Shown in pieces: positions 1 through 9,324 of a stretch of DNA of 64,000 nucleotides; the stretch's first letter is position 1, and every line of letters begins with the position of its first letter. This DNA comes from Blastocladiella emersonii ATCC 22665 (Eukaryota > Blastocladiomycota > Blastocladiomycetes > Blastocladiales > Blastocladiaceae). The stretch is from NCBI GenBank assembly GCA_025594325.1, contig JANHCV010000006.1:1957496-2021495 (forward strand), written 5' to 3'. The translations under genes were made by a program, and so were the position numbers. Below the pieces are notes generated by a model. The model made no database searches, had not been told where the DNA came from, and saw only the letters and a list, made by a program, of their open reading frames with translations.

Positions 1-1244
1 GAGGTCGGGGCGGCGGCGCACGTCGCGCGAGACCACGTCGGCGATCGCGTCGCCGTACGGGTGCGCCTCGTTGTACAGGACCACGTCGGGGCGCAGGGTG
101 CCCGTGGCGCGCGCGCGTTTCCCCTGGGCAGCGCGCTGGGTGGCCTCGGCCGCGCACGTCGGGCACGCGGGCGCGTCGCCGTCGCTGAAGACGGCGGCCA
201 GGTCAGACGTGAACGGGAAGGTCGCGCGGCACAGGTTGCACCGCACGGCCGACAGCGTGCCGTGCAGCTGCACCACCGTGTCGGCGACCGTGGGCGCCGA
301 GAGCTTGGCCGTGACGCTGGCGCGCGGCGGGCTCGAGCCGGCCGGCGCGTCCGACGAGAGCGAGATGGACGACGAGAGGCCGAGGTCGCTCATGCCGAGT
401 GTCGACAAGGGCGCCGTGTCGTCGGACTGCGAGTGCGGCGGCGACGGCGGGACGGCCGAGGCCGCAGACCCGGCGGCGAGCCCCGCAGGCCGGGTGGGCG
501 GGACGGGCGCGCCGACACCCGCGCGGTCCTCGAGCCCGTCAATGTTCTGGGTGTAGCAGCGCAGCAGCTTGCCCGAGGAGCTGAGGCGACGCAGAAAGTG
601 GTGGGCGGGCGTCGGGCGAGCGTCCTCGGCGGCGTCGCGCAGGCCCGCCATGAACGAGAAGAAGAGGCGGGTGGTCGGCTCGGCGCGGAAGACGCCGGCG
701 TCGAACAGGTCCTGGCCCTTGACCACGGTGCCCGGCGGCGCGTGCGTCTTGGCGAGGCGGTAGAGGCCGTCCTCGGAGCGGAAGTCCTACGTTGGGTGGT
801 GGCGAGGGGACGAGAGTGAGCGAGGGGCGTGGGACGAGGGAGAACGGGACGGTGTATGCAGTCGCCTCCGTCTCCGTAGACTCCTGAGCGAGGAGAATCC
901 CGTACAGGGATACCGGCCGAGACCGAGATTCCGGCGCCGGCAACCACGGCGACGCGCTTGGCGGCGTACAGCGCCTCGGCCGTTTCGCGGACAGCGAGCT
1001 CGAAGGCGGCCGACGCGGGCGTCAGCGCCACGGGCGCGGCGGGCGACGGCGCGACGACCACGGCGGGCGAGTTGCGGCGGCGAAGGTTGCGGTGACCCGA
1101 CTCGGGCGTCGGGGTGCCGGGCGGGACCAGGGCGGCGGCAGGGACGTCGTCGTCGAGGTCGAGGCGGACCCGGCGCGGCGTGGTTCGCGGCGGCGGGGCG
1201 GGGGCCGACGCAGGCGCCTTGCGCGGCGTGCGCTTGGACGCCAT
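1..1244 (-). CDS. Sirtuin (HST3/HST4-like NAD+-dependent protein deacetylase), 3' end outside window
   Basis: Two exons are visible, 1244-906 and 786 down to the window edge, with a 119-nt intron (donor GTACGG, acceptor GTAG) that joins AGIP to DFRSEDGLY. After a basic, Ala/Pro-rich N-terminus of about 95 residues comes the Rossmann NAD-binding motif VAGAGISVSAGIPDFRS, then TQNIDGLE, then a Ser/Pro-rich insertion of about 70 residues, then the catalytic-histidine motif VQLHG and two zinc-binding Cys pairs (CNLC and CPTC). The long insertion between TQNIDGLE and LHG and the AGIPDFRSEDGLY form fit the fungal Hst3/Hst4 group, which deacetylates histone H3 K56; that assignment is from family knowledge. 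The reading frame is still open at position 1, so the C-terminus is missing. ATG 1244 is the first Met of the frame. Confidence 0.9.
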
Positions 1245-1871
1245 GGGGTTGCCGGAGGTGAGGAAAGGGGCGGAGAGTGTCGGGAGCCGGGCAGATCGCA
1301 GTGGGACGGGACGGTCTCGCGGCGGCGGGGCACGCTAAGGCGGGGCCAGTCGAGTTTCGCGCCGATGGCCGGCCTTCGTCGCAGGCGCGCGCAGGGCAGT
1401 GTGTCGCAGGCACAATGCAGCAAGTCGTGCGAGTGGGGTGGCCGTGCAGCTCACGCTAGACGGGCCGGGCCGCGGCCGCGGCCGCGAAGGACGTGGACGG
1501 CCTCAGCGACGACGGCGGCGACGGCGGCCCGTGCAACGTCTCCCGCTCCCTGGTCTCCCTCCTCTCCGCTCCTGCCTTGCGCTCAAATGGATCTCATGGA
1601 ACAGACCTGCCGCTTGATCGTGACTCAGTGGGACGTCAACTGCGCGTCGCGCCCGCGTTGAGGGGCGGACGTGACGGGCGGCGAGTCCGGGTGGCCGTGT
1701 CTCTCGGATGCCTGCCAGAGAAGCGTGGCCGCCGCCCCCGGCCGGCCGACTCTTGCGTCGTTCCTGATGCGACCTTCTCTGTGGCATGCGTGCCGGTGTG
1801 AGTTAGGGTGTCCGACTTCGTGGCTGCCGGATCGCGCGGGCCGAGGTGCTGGCCGCGTCGTGCTCAGTGTC
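1245..1871. other. Intergenic region upstream of the sirtuin
   Basis: GC-rich spacer between the sirtuin start and the ABC-transporter fragment. I see no conserved protein, tRNA or clear TATA element. It presumably holds the sirtuin promoter, which would read leftwards. Confidence 0.5.
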
Positions 1872-2371
1872 AGGTGCTGCTCGAGGCCGAGGAGCTCACG
1901 TCGCAGCCCGACTACGTCGACGACTCGCCCGCCGTCGAGAACGACATCACCATCACCGACGCGTCGTTCGAGTGGGACGAGGGCGCCACGCTCTTCGACC
2001 ACGTCACGCTCGCCATCCCCAAGGGCGCGCTCGTCGCTGTCTGCGGGCCGGTTGGCTGCGGCAAGACGGCCCTTCTCTCGGGCATCGTCGGCGAGATGAA
2101 GCGCACGTCGGGCTCCGTCACCATCGCCGGCTCGCTGGCCTACTGCCCGCAGCAGGCGTGGATCCAGAACGCGACCGTCAAGGACAACATCCTGTTCGGC
2201 CGCGCCTTCGACGAGCAGCGGTACCAGCGCGCGATCCGCCTCGCGTGCCTCGAGCGCGACCTGCAGGAGTTCCCGAACGGCGACATGACCGAGCTCGGCG
2301 AGAACGGCGTCGGCGCGTCCGGCGGCCAGAAGCAGCGCGTCAACATTGCTCGCGCCATCTACGCCGACGCG
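1872..2371 (+). pseudogene. Orphan NBD1 fragment of an ABCC transporter
   Basis: This roughly 500-bp stretch is an almost identical, inverted copy of the first nucleotide-binding domain of the ABCC gene at 9325-13826 (matching about 12417 to 11921). It encodes the segment from [20 protein letters not shown] through Walker A ([12 protein letters not shown]), the Q-loop ([10 protein letters not shown]) and the signature ASGGQKQR. It breaks off just before Walker B: the parent reads DSYLLDDQ while the copy continues as unrelated ASQLLFERGEP and soon stops. There are no transmembrane helices, no second NBD and no plausible start. Differences from the parent are few (VENDITITDAS versus [19 protein letters not shown] versus RVSLARAI), which suggests a recent partial duplication. 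I regard it as a non-functional fragment; an assembly artefact is the other possibility. Confidence 0.85.
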
Positions 2372-3500
2372 TCGCAGCTGCTCTTCGAGCGCGGCGAGCC
2401 GATCAACCCCATCTTCGTTTCATACCCTGCGCACAAGCTAGGGGCATGGAACAGGGGGGCTCCCTCGCCGTCTTGACGCTCAACTTCCCGCGAGATCGAC
2501 CGAACTAGGCCGCAGCCAGTACGCTCATCGAGTACGACCTGTTGATCCAGACGCGATCCAACACGGTATCGCACCACATGCATGTCAAGGCCTCCGCTTG
2601 TCGATACGTCTGCTTCGCCCAAGGTAGCCAACAAGGGCGAGGACTCTTCCTTGCCAACCAGCACGCGATGCTTCGCGCCCTGTTCTTTTCGCGCCTTGTT
2701 CGTTTCCAATACAGTAGGGGACTTGTTTTGCGTTCATAGCACAGTCGCTCCGCGAATGGCCGCCATGAGGAGCCGTCGGCGTGGTGGCGAACGATGCGGG
2801 CCGACGCGATGCGCCACGGAACGAGTCGCGGTCGTCAACCTGTGAGGCGCTGGTTCGCGGCGCGTCCGACTCCACGCGGGTCCATGGTCATGGCCACCGA
2901 GAGGCCGGAAAGTCGGAAACCGGTGCACCCTCGCGTCCATGACGGCAAAGCGGCCATGCAGGCGGCCATGGCCCGACTCGGGGTCGGGTTTTGAGCCACG
3001 GTGGCGCGGTGACAAGCCTCCCGACTCATGGCTAAGCCACTCGGACAGCGGCCGGCTCCGCCACACGGACAACATGTGTGACGGCGACCATGGCCATCAG
3101 CGCTCTTTCACCACTCATAACGTTGTGTGCGCTCCGTCGCCGATACCCGCTTCGCGGCGACCCATCCTCTCCGACTCGGTCCTACCACGCTCTACACACC
3201 ACCTCCACCACCAGCGCTCGCCGTGGTGTCGCCGACGCAAGACCGCAGTTAGACGCTCACCCGTCGCTCTCGCACAGCCTGGCGCTGTCCTCTCTCATCC
3301 CCGCCATCACCATTCCCTCGTCGGTGCAGCGTTGACGCTGTCCTCGACCGTGTGCCAACTCTCCCCTCGTCGGCAGTCAGTCGCAGCGATTGATACGCCC
3401 GACCCGGTCTGACCTCGACCACAACCGCAACACATCCAACCGTAATCGCAAGCAGGCCGGTCCTGCCGCATCATCCAACACCCCACCCAACTCGCCAAGC
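2372..3500. other. Intergenic region upstream of p22phox
   Basis: About 1.1 kb without a recognisable gene; the open frames here are short and unlike any family I know. The last 300 bases turn pyrimidine-rich and Ala/Ser-codon poor, as expected for a promoter and 5' leader of the gene starting at 3501. Confidence 0.45.
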
Positions 3501-3982
3501 ATGGGCAAGGGCGGCTTTGCAGAGTGGGCTCAGTATCAGGGGCTCGGCGCAGGCGCCGCGCTCATCTGCGGAGGCCCACTGACCTTCTTCTACCCGCTGT
3601 GGTACCTCGGACCCTTTGGGCTGTACGTGTCCTGACATGGTCACCCTCGACAGACACGCTCGAGTCGTTGACCCTCCCGTTGATGCCGTGTAGCATCCTC
3701 GGCGCCATCGTCTTGTTGCTCGAGTGGCCCGTGGCCGGGGTTCCTGGCGTGCTCGGGGCAGCGTACGCCAAGTACTGGGTCCGCGGTTTGCTGTACGTGC
3801 TGCTGTCGGGCCCGTGCTACCTGCAGGCGGCGCTCCTCAACGGCGGCATGTTCCTGTCGTGCTGCGGGTTGACGTACCTGTTCGCGCACTCGCAGGGCGA
3901 AGAGTACAAGCCACCACGCGGGCGCGGCGGCGGCGGCGGCAAGGTGGCCCCGCCGCCGCGAGCGCAGGGCGAGAAGCGGTAG
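3501..3982 (+). CDS. CYBA: p22phox (cytochrome b-245 light chain) homologue, NADPH oxidase subunit
   Basis: Two exons, 3501-3622 and 3694-3982, with a 71-nt intron (GTACGT to TGTAG), give 136 residues. The protein lines up along its length with animal p22phox: the N-terminal EWA followed by a hydrophobic helix ending ICGG; the WYLGPFGLILG helix leading to the LLEWP turn; the YWVRGLLYVLLSGP segment; and the final helix ending at GEEYKPP, where human p22phox has GEQWTPI. Family members form a heterodimer with a NOX flavocytochrome in membranes and stabilise it. The tail is short (about 25 residues, Gly-rich with one PPPR), so the long proline-rich p47phox-docking region of mammals is essentially absent. 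Fungal relatives are called NoxD and are usually much more diverged. No NOX gene lies in this window. Start chosen as the first ATG, with a clean exon-exon frame. Confidence 0.85.
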
Positions 3983-4149
3983 CCGGCGTGGCGCGCCCTC
4001 CTCGTTCGTGCCGGCTGGCCGTGTGCGCGTCGTGTGGGTGCCAATAAGATATCACTTTTTGCTCAGCTGCTGGCGTGTCTCGGGCGGGACGGGGCGAGGG
4101 GGGAAACGATCATGTTGAGGGCGAATGTGTACAGCGAGAAATCGGGCGG

Positions 4150-4563
4150 CTACTGCTCCATGGGGTCCGTGCCCAGCTTCTGGAACTCGGCGCTACATGA
4201 CACGGGGATGCGGTCAGCGGGGAGGTATCGCGGCGGTCGAGACGCGGAGCACGCACCGCAGCTGGTTGGAGAAGTCGTCGGTGGTCTCGTCGTCGTCCCA
4301 GTTGTCCTCCCACGCGTGGATCTCCTCCTTGTTCTCGTCGGCCTCGTTCCAGTCTGTGGACGGGCACGGTGAGCGGCGGTGCATTGGATCGACGGGCGAG
4401 CGAAGGACGCCGGCATACCCTCGATGGGGAAGTCCTCGAACTCGTCGTCCTCCTCGAGGATGCCGAGCGACGGCAGGGCGGGCTTGCCATCGGCGGGCTG
4501 CGCGGCGGCGGGCGCCGGGGCGGCGGCCTTGGCGGGCTGGGCGAACGAGGCGTTGTTGCTCAT
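4150..4563 (-). CDS. SEM1: 26S proteasome lid / TREX-2 small subunit SEM1 (DSS1)
   Basis: Three exons (4563-4419, 4353-4257, 4192-4150) separated by 65- and 64-nt introns encode 94 residues. The two acidic-aromatic blocks that define DSS1/SEM1 are present: [19 protein letters not shown], which spans the first junction, and [20 protein letters not shown], followed by the C-terminal helix [14 protein letters not shown]. In other eukaryotes this intrinsically disordered protein is a proteasome lid subunit and also binds BRCA2-type and TREX-2 partners. The N-terminal 30 residues are Ala/Pro-rich and lineage-specific. The introns were placed by the DSS1 consensus and GT-AG borders; the phases agree at both junctions. 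Confidence 0.95.
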   Translation of the reverse strand: MSNNASFAQPAKAAAPAPAAAQPADGKPALPSLGILEEDDEFEDFPIEGMPASFARPSIQCTAAHRARPQTGTRPTRTRRRSTRGRTTGTTTRPPTTSPTSCGACSASRPPRYLPADRIPVSCSAEFQKLGTDPMEQ

Positions 4564-4863
4564 TGCAGCGAGTGGGATGCGTGTGGTTGATGCGTAGCGT
4601 TCGTCGTTGCGGGTTGCGGGGGAGCGAGGCATAGGGTAGAGGCGAAGAAGCCGAGTCGCGTCGACGCGAGTGCGTCACGTTCACGCCGCCCACGCGATGT
4701 CCACACTTTTGCGGGCGAGCGCGTCGCGCCCTCATCCTCCCCCCACCCCGCCTAGAGATCCTTCACGGAACCCATGCAACTCGGTGCATTGCGCACCCGC
4801 CCCACGCATCTGCCTGCGCGCCGCGAGTGAGCCGCGAGAGAGCCCGCCCCCGCCCCCGCCACG
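4564..4863. other. Divergent promoter region between SEM1 and C2CD5
   Basis: A 300-bp spacer between two divergently transcribed starts, so it must carry both promoters. I see no TATA box. The 100 bases before the C2CD5 start are strongly C-rich. Confidence 0.5.
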
Positions 4864-7800
4864 ATGCCGTCCATCCTCAAGATCCGCGTCAACTGCGCGC
4901 GCGACCTGCCCGTCATGGACCGGTCGTCGGAGCTCGCTGACGCCTACGCCGAGGTCCGCTTCGGCGACCTCGACCCGCAGCGCAGCGGCATCGCCCGCAA
5001 GACCCTCAACCCCGTCTGGAACGTCGACTTCCGCTTCGAGGTCGCCGACGACAGCATGCTGCAGAACGAGCCGCTCGAGATCCGCGTCCTCGACTACGAC
5101 GCCATCACCGCCAACGACGCCGTCGGCTCCGTCCTCATCGATCTCGACCCGCTGCTGCAGCTCGACTCGGGCGTCGACGACCGCGTCGCCCAGATCTCGG
5201 GCTGGTTCCCGCTCTACGACACTTTGCGCGGCATCCGCGGCGAGATCCACGTCCAGGTCCGCCTCCAGTTCTTTGGCGACGCCAACCCCTTCAAGGACTC
5301 GTCGGCCGGCGTGCAGGTCCGTAATTTATCGTTTCTCGCGCTGTATGACGAAAATTAACCCATCCTACCGCGCAGTTCTTCACCAGCACCCAGGTCCCCG
5401 CCTGCTTCTCGCTCGACGCCATGACCGGCTTCGTCGACGCCCTCGTCGTTGACGACGACCCGGAGTACTCGGTCTACGACAACTTCCGCACCCCTCGCTC
5501 CTCCAACGAGGCCCGCCAGAAGCTCCTGTTCCGCCTCTCTGGCCAGCTGCGCCGCATGCTCGGCAAAAAGGCTCTCGAGATGCGCGCCAACGCCATTGTC
5601 GGCTTCAAGCAGTGCTTTGACCTCGAGAACCACAACAAGTCCATTGTCGGCCGCGCTATCGGCACCGCCTGCTTCGTCACCCCACTCGCCCGCGGCAACG
5701 CCGCCGCTGTTGCTCCCGCCAGTGATCCGCACGCGAGCACCTTCGCCGCCGCCTCGGCGGCCGCCGCGACCATGGAGCTCGACCCCAATACGGTCCGCGA
5801 GGAGCAGGAGAGTCTCGAGATCACCGCCGCCGAGACGCCCGCTTCCATGCAGCCGCAGCACCTCCTTCACCACCACCACCACTCGCAGTCGGCGACGGCG
5901 CGTCATTCCGGCTACACGCGCCAGCGCAGCCACAGCGCGACGGGACTCACGCCCAACGCCGCCTCGGCGCTCGCCCATCGCACCTCGGCCTCGGGCATTG
6001 ACCGCGGCCTGCCCACCGCCTTCTCGGACACGGTCGACTCGCGCCCGGCGCCCGGCGCCAACGGAGCCACCTACGATACTTCGGTCTCGACCAACGGCCT
6101 GCTCGGCAGCGGGCTCGTCCCGACTGGGCTCTCGTCGAACGGATCGCCCGCGGGCTCGCTCGCCATCGCCACGCAAACCGCTACCGCGTCTGCCTCAGCA
6201 ACTGGATCCGGCCACCACGTCGGCCCGCATCACGCGCCAGGCACCGTGCGCCCGTCCACGAGCGCGACCGCGTCCCACGACCTCGACTCGCCGTCGACGC
6301 CGACCCTCGGACCGCTGCGCCCGCTGCCGTCACCCACGCTCGGCGCCACCGCCAGCGGCGGCGGACCGCTCAGCCCAAAGTCGAGCGCCATGAACGCATC
6401 CGCCAGCGCCGCCGTCGCGCGGCGCGAAAGTCGGCGGCGCGGCCGGCGGCGTCGCGGGGATGTGGGGTGGCTCGAGCAGCCGGTCCAACTCACCACCATG
6501 ATGGGTTTCCCGGGCCACAGCGTGGTGCGCGTCGGCGGCGTGGTCGGCGCCAAGAGCGTCAAGCTGCTGAGCGGGTGGGACGAGGCGCTCGCCCACACGC
6601 GCGATCTGTGGTGGCAGGAGCTGCGCGAGGAGATCAAGGCCCACGCCAAGAACCTGCGCTGCTCGCACGTCCTTGGGTACCGCGAGACCACCAGCGTCCA
6701 CGACGACCTCGTCGTGCTGTCCGCCTCGGGCACCGCGGCCAACCTCGACCTCGAGCACGACTCGGTGCCCTGCCGCATCGCCCACGTCCCGTACCCGCGC
6801 GCGCCGACGCCGTTCCCCATGGGTTTCGCCGTCTGCGCCGGATGCCGCCGCCGCCACGTCCCGCAGCTCCTCATGGCGACTATCGACCCACCCGCCGACC
6901 TCCCCGTGGCTGGGCCCGGCACGCTCGTTGAGGCGCACGTGTACCGCGCCAAGAAGCGCAAGGACGGCGAGACCAACGCCGCCAACGTCTCGGACGCGAT
7001 CCCGTTCGCCGAGTACGACCTGCACAAGCAGCTGCTCGGCCGCATGCGCGCGCTCGGGTGCAACGCCCTGTTCGGGCTCCAGGTGCAGCTCGCCATGGGC
7101 GATGAGTTTCTCGTGGCGGTCGCGACGGGCACCGCGTACCGTCTGCCGTTCCTGCCCTCGTTTGGCAACGCACCGGGCGATCTCGCTGGCGGACCCGCGG
7201 CAGCGTCGGGCGTCCCACCCGGGAGCGGCGACGATGACTCGTCTGACTCGGACGACGATTCGGTCGTGTCGGGCCTCAGCGGCGGGAACGCCGGTGCTAC
7301 GGCAGCAGGAGGCCTGACAGCGGGCACCGCGGGCGTCGGGTACTCAACGTCGGCCGCCGCGCAGGGCTCCGAGTGCAACGCGGCGATCCTCGACGCCGAG
7401 GAAGCCATGGCGGGGATCGACCTCACGCCGGGCCTCCTATCGCCACAGCTCTACAACGGCGCACCACCAACTGCGCAGGTACCCGGTGGCGGCCCGCTGT
7501 TCCGGCACCAGCTCGTCCTCGCGGTGCGGCAAGTCACGCTCGGCCGACCCGCCGCCGGGTACGCGTACGGGGGCGGTCCGTCCGCAGGACTTCACGGCGC
7601 GGCAGCGGGCGGTGCGGGCGGTGCCAGTGGCGGACTCGGCGGCGGTGCGGGCGCCATCGGGACGCTCGGCGGCGTGTCGACGACGGACGCGTACCACCAC
7701 CAGCTCGCGGCCGTCCTCCAGGCCATGTACACGCAGGTCGCGCTGCGGCAGGCGTTCCTGCACCCGGCGATCATTGCCGGTATCACGCACGACATCTCGG

Positions 7801-8960
7801 TCGTGTCGTCGACGCAGATCCAGGTGCGCATGGCGGGGATCGTCATGGGCCGGCTCGACGTGCCCGAGGATTGGGGCATCGACGTGGCCGCGGCGACGCG
7901 CGGCGCGCTCTCGCCATCGGCCGATGTCGCGGCGGCGGTGACGCAGTCGGGCGGGCTCGCGTCAACCAGCGGGTGGTGGGGCGAAGCCGCCGGCGGCGGG
8001 CGGCGGCAGCAGTCGTCGTCGAGCTGGGGCGATCCGGTTGGCGGAAGCTACGGCGGTGGGACCGCGCTCCTCTCGCCGCCGCCGCTCGAGCTGCCGGGCG
8101 CTGCTGGCGCCATGGGATCGACCGCTACGGGGCTCTCGTCGGCGCAGGTGCAGGCCATGGAGCAGCTGATCGACGAGGAGGTGGTGTTCGAGACGGACGA
8201 GAACGAGTGGGCCGGAAACGGCACGGGGGTGGTCCCGCGCGTCTCCAACGCGTCGAGCCACGCAGTGCGGCCACGGTCCCGGTCGCGCACCCTCGACACG
8301 GCGCTCCCGCCACCACTGCTCAGCCCGACACTCGCGCCCATGTCGACGGCGGGTCTCGCGAGCCAGTACCCGGGTCTCGCCGAGCTCATGGGCGGGATCG
8401 GCGGGATGGGTTCGGCGCCGCCGGTTGAGATCACGCCGCTCGCAACGATCCCGCACACGCGCCCCACGGCGTACCTCGGCCGGCTCGCGCTGCATTTCGT
8501 CAAGGAGACGTCCGAGCACCACGCGCACCACCACGGTCACTACGGGCACCACCAGTACGGCACGCACCCGCACTACACGGGCGGGCCCATGGGCTCGTCG
8601 TCGCTCGCCAACCCGCTCGGGCTCGCGGCCGAGCCGTTCCCGACGGGCGACGACGACGACCACGAGTCGGACGGCATGGGCGCGTTCGTGCAGCTCGCGT
8701 GGACCGAGATCCTCGCTGTCGTCGCGGCACACGTCCAGGCCATGGGCGGTAACGCCCTCGTCGCGTTCCGCGTCGAACACTCGGGATTCCACGAAACCAT
8801 CAAGAACCAGGCGTACGCGCTCGTGTGCGTCTCGGGCGATGTGTGTCTCGTGAAACCCGCGGTATCGGCGGCCACGGCGGCGGCGGTGCCAAGGACCGGC
8901 GCGGCCGAGTCGATCTTCTCGCGCGAGTCCGTGGTCATGTCGCCGAACGGAAGGGATTGA
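4864..8960 (+). CDS. C2CD5: C2 domain-containing protein 5 homologue
   Basis: Two exons (4864-5316 and 5376-8960; 59-nt intron) encode 1,345 residues. Residues 1-145 are a C2 domain (MPSILKIRVNCARDLPVMD at the start, DAYAEVRFGD, LNPVWN, LDYDAITANDAVG), with acidic residues in the loops that bind calcium. The region after the intron (FFTSTQVPACFSLDAMTGF, then NEARQKLLFRLSGQLRRMLG) matches C2CD5/CDP138, an animal protein involved in insulin-stimulated GLUT4 vesicle fusion. Four repeats resemble the YbjQ-type fold: near residues 218 (LEMRANAIVGFKQC), 573 (HAKNLRCSHVLGY), 708 (MRALGCNALFGLQ) and 1269 (VQAMGGNALVAFR). A CxxC-type block is near 617-640 (CRIAHVPYPRAP and CAGCRRRHVP). Long Ala/Ser/Gly/His-rich linkers separate them. 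The gene is well conserved in order with animals; its role in fungi is unknown to me. Confidence 0.9.
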
Positions 8961-9324
8961 ACGACGTCGTTGTACTTGAAGCAGAAACTCATACACGGAG
9001 CATGGTCATTGCACTACGAACGGAGGACTTGGTTCTGCAAGGAAGCATGTCGACCGCGCTCACGTTCAGGGCAGGGAAGACGAGCAAGCCGAGCGAGGTC
9101 AGAGCACCTCGCCCCCTTGGTCAGAGAGCAAGCCGAGCGAGATCAGCGATACGATCACGCTTGAGTGTGGCGCGTCGCGTCTCACGCATCGAGAACTCAG
9201 GTCGATGCTCTAACACAAGGAAGATCGTTAATACAGGGCAAGGCGTATAATTTATCGAAACAAGGCAACAAAAATTCAAGACACACTCGCCCACGGCGCG
9301 AGCAGGATGGGGTATTGATTGCTT
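8961..9324. other. Convergent 3' intergenic region with a short direct repeat
   Basis: A 364-bp gap between the tail-to-tail C2CD5 and ABCC genes. It is AT-richer than its surroundings, as expected for 3' UTRs, and includes two near-identical 21-nt blocks, GAGCAAGCCGAGCGAGGTCAG at 9082-9102 and the same with one change (AGATC for AGGTC) at 9126-9146. Confidence 0.6.

Noticed and set aside
61-819. 252-residue plus-strand frame at the window start
   Set aside because: Shadow of sirtuin exon 2; the minus strand carries NAD-binding, catalytic and zinc motifs.
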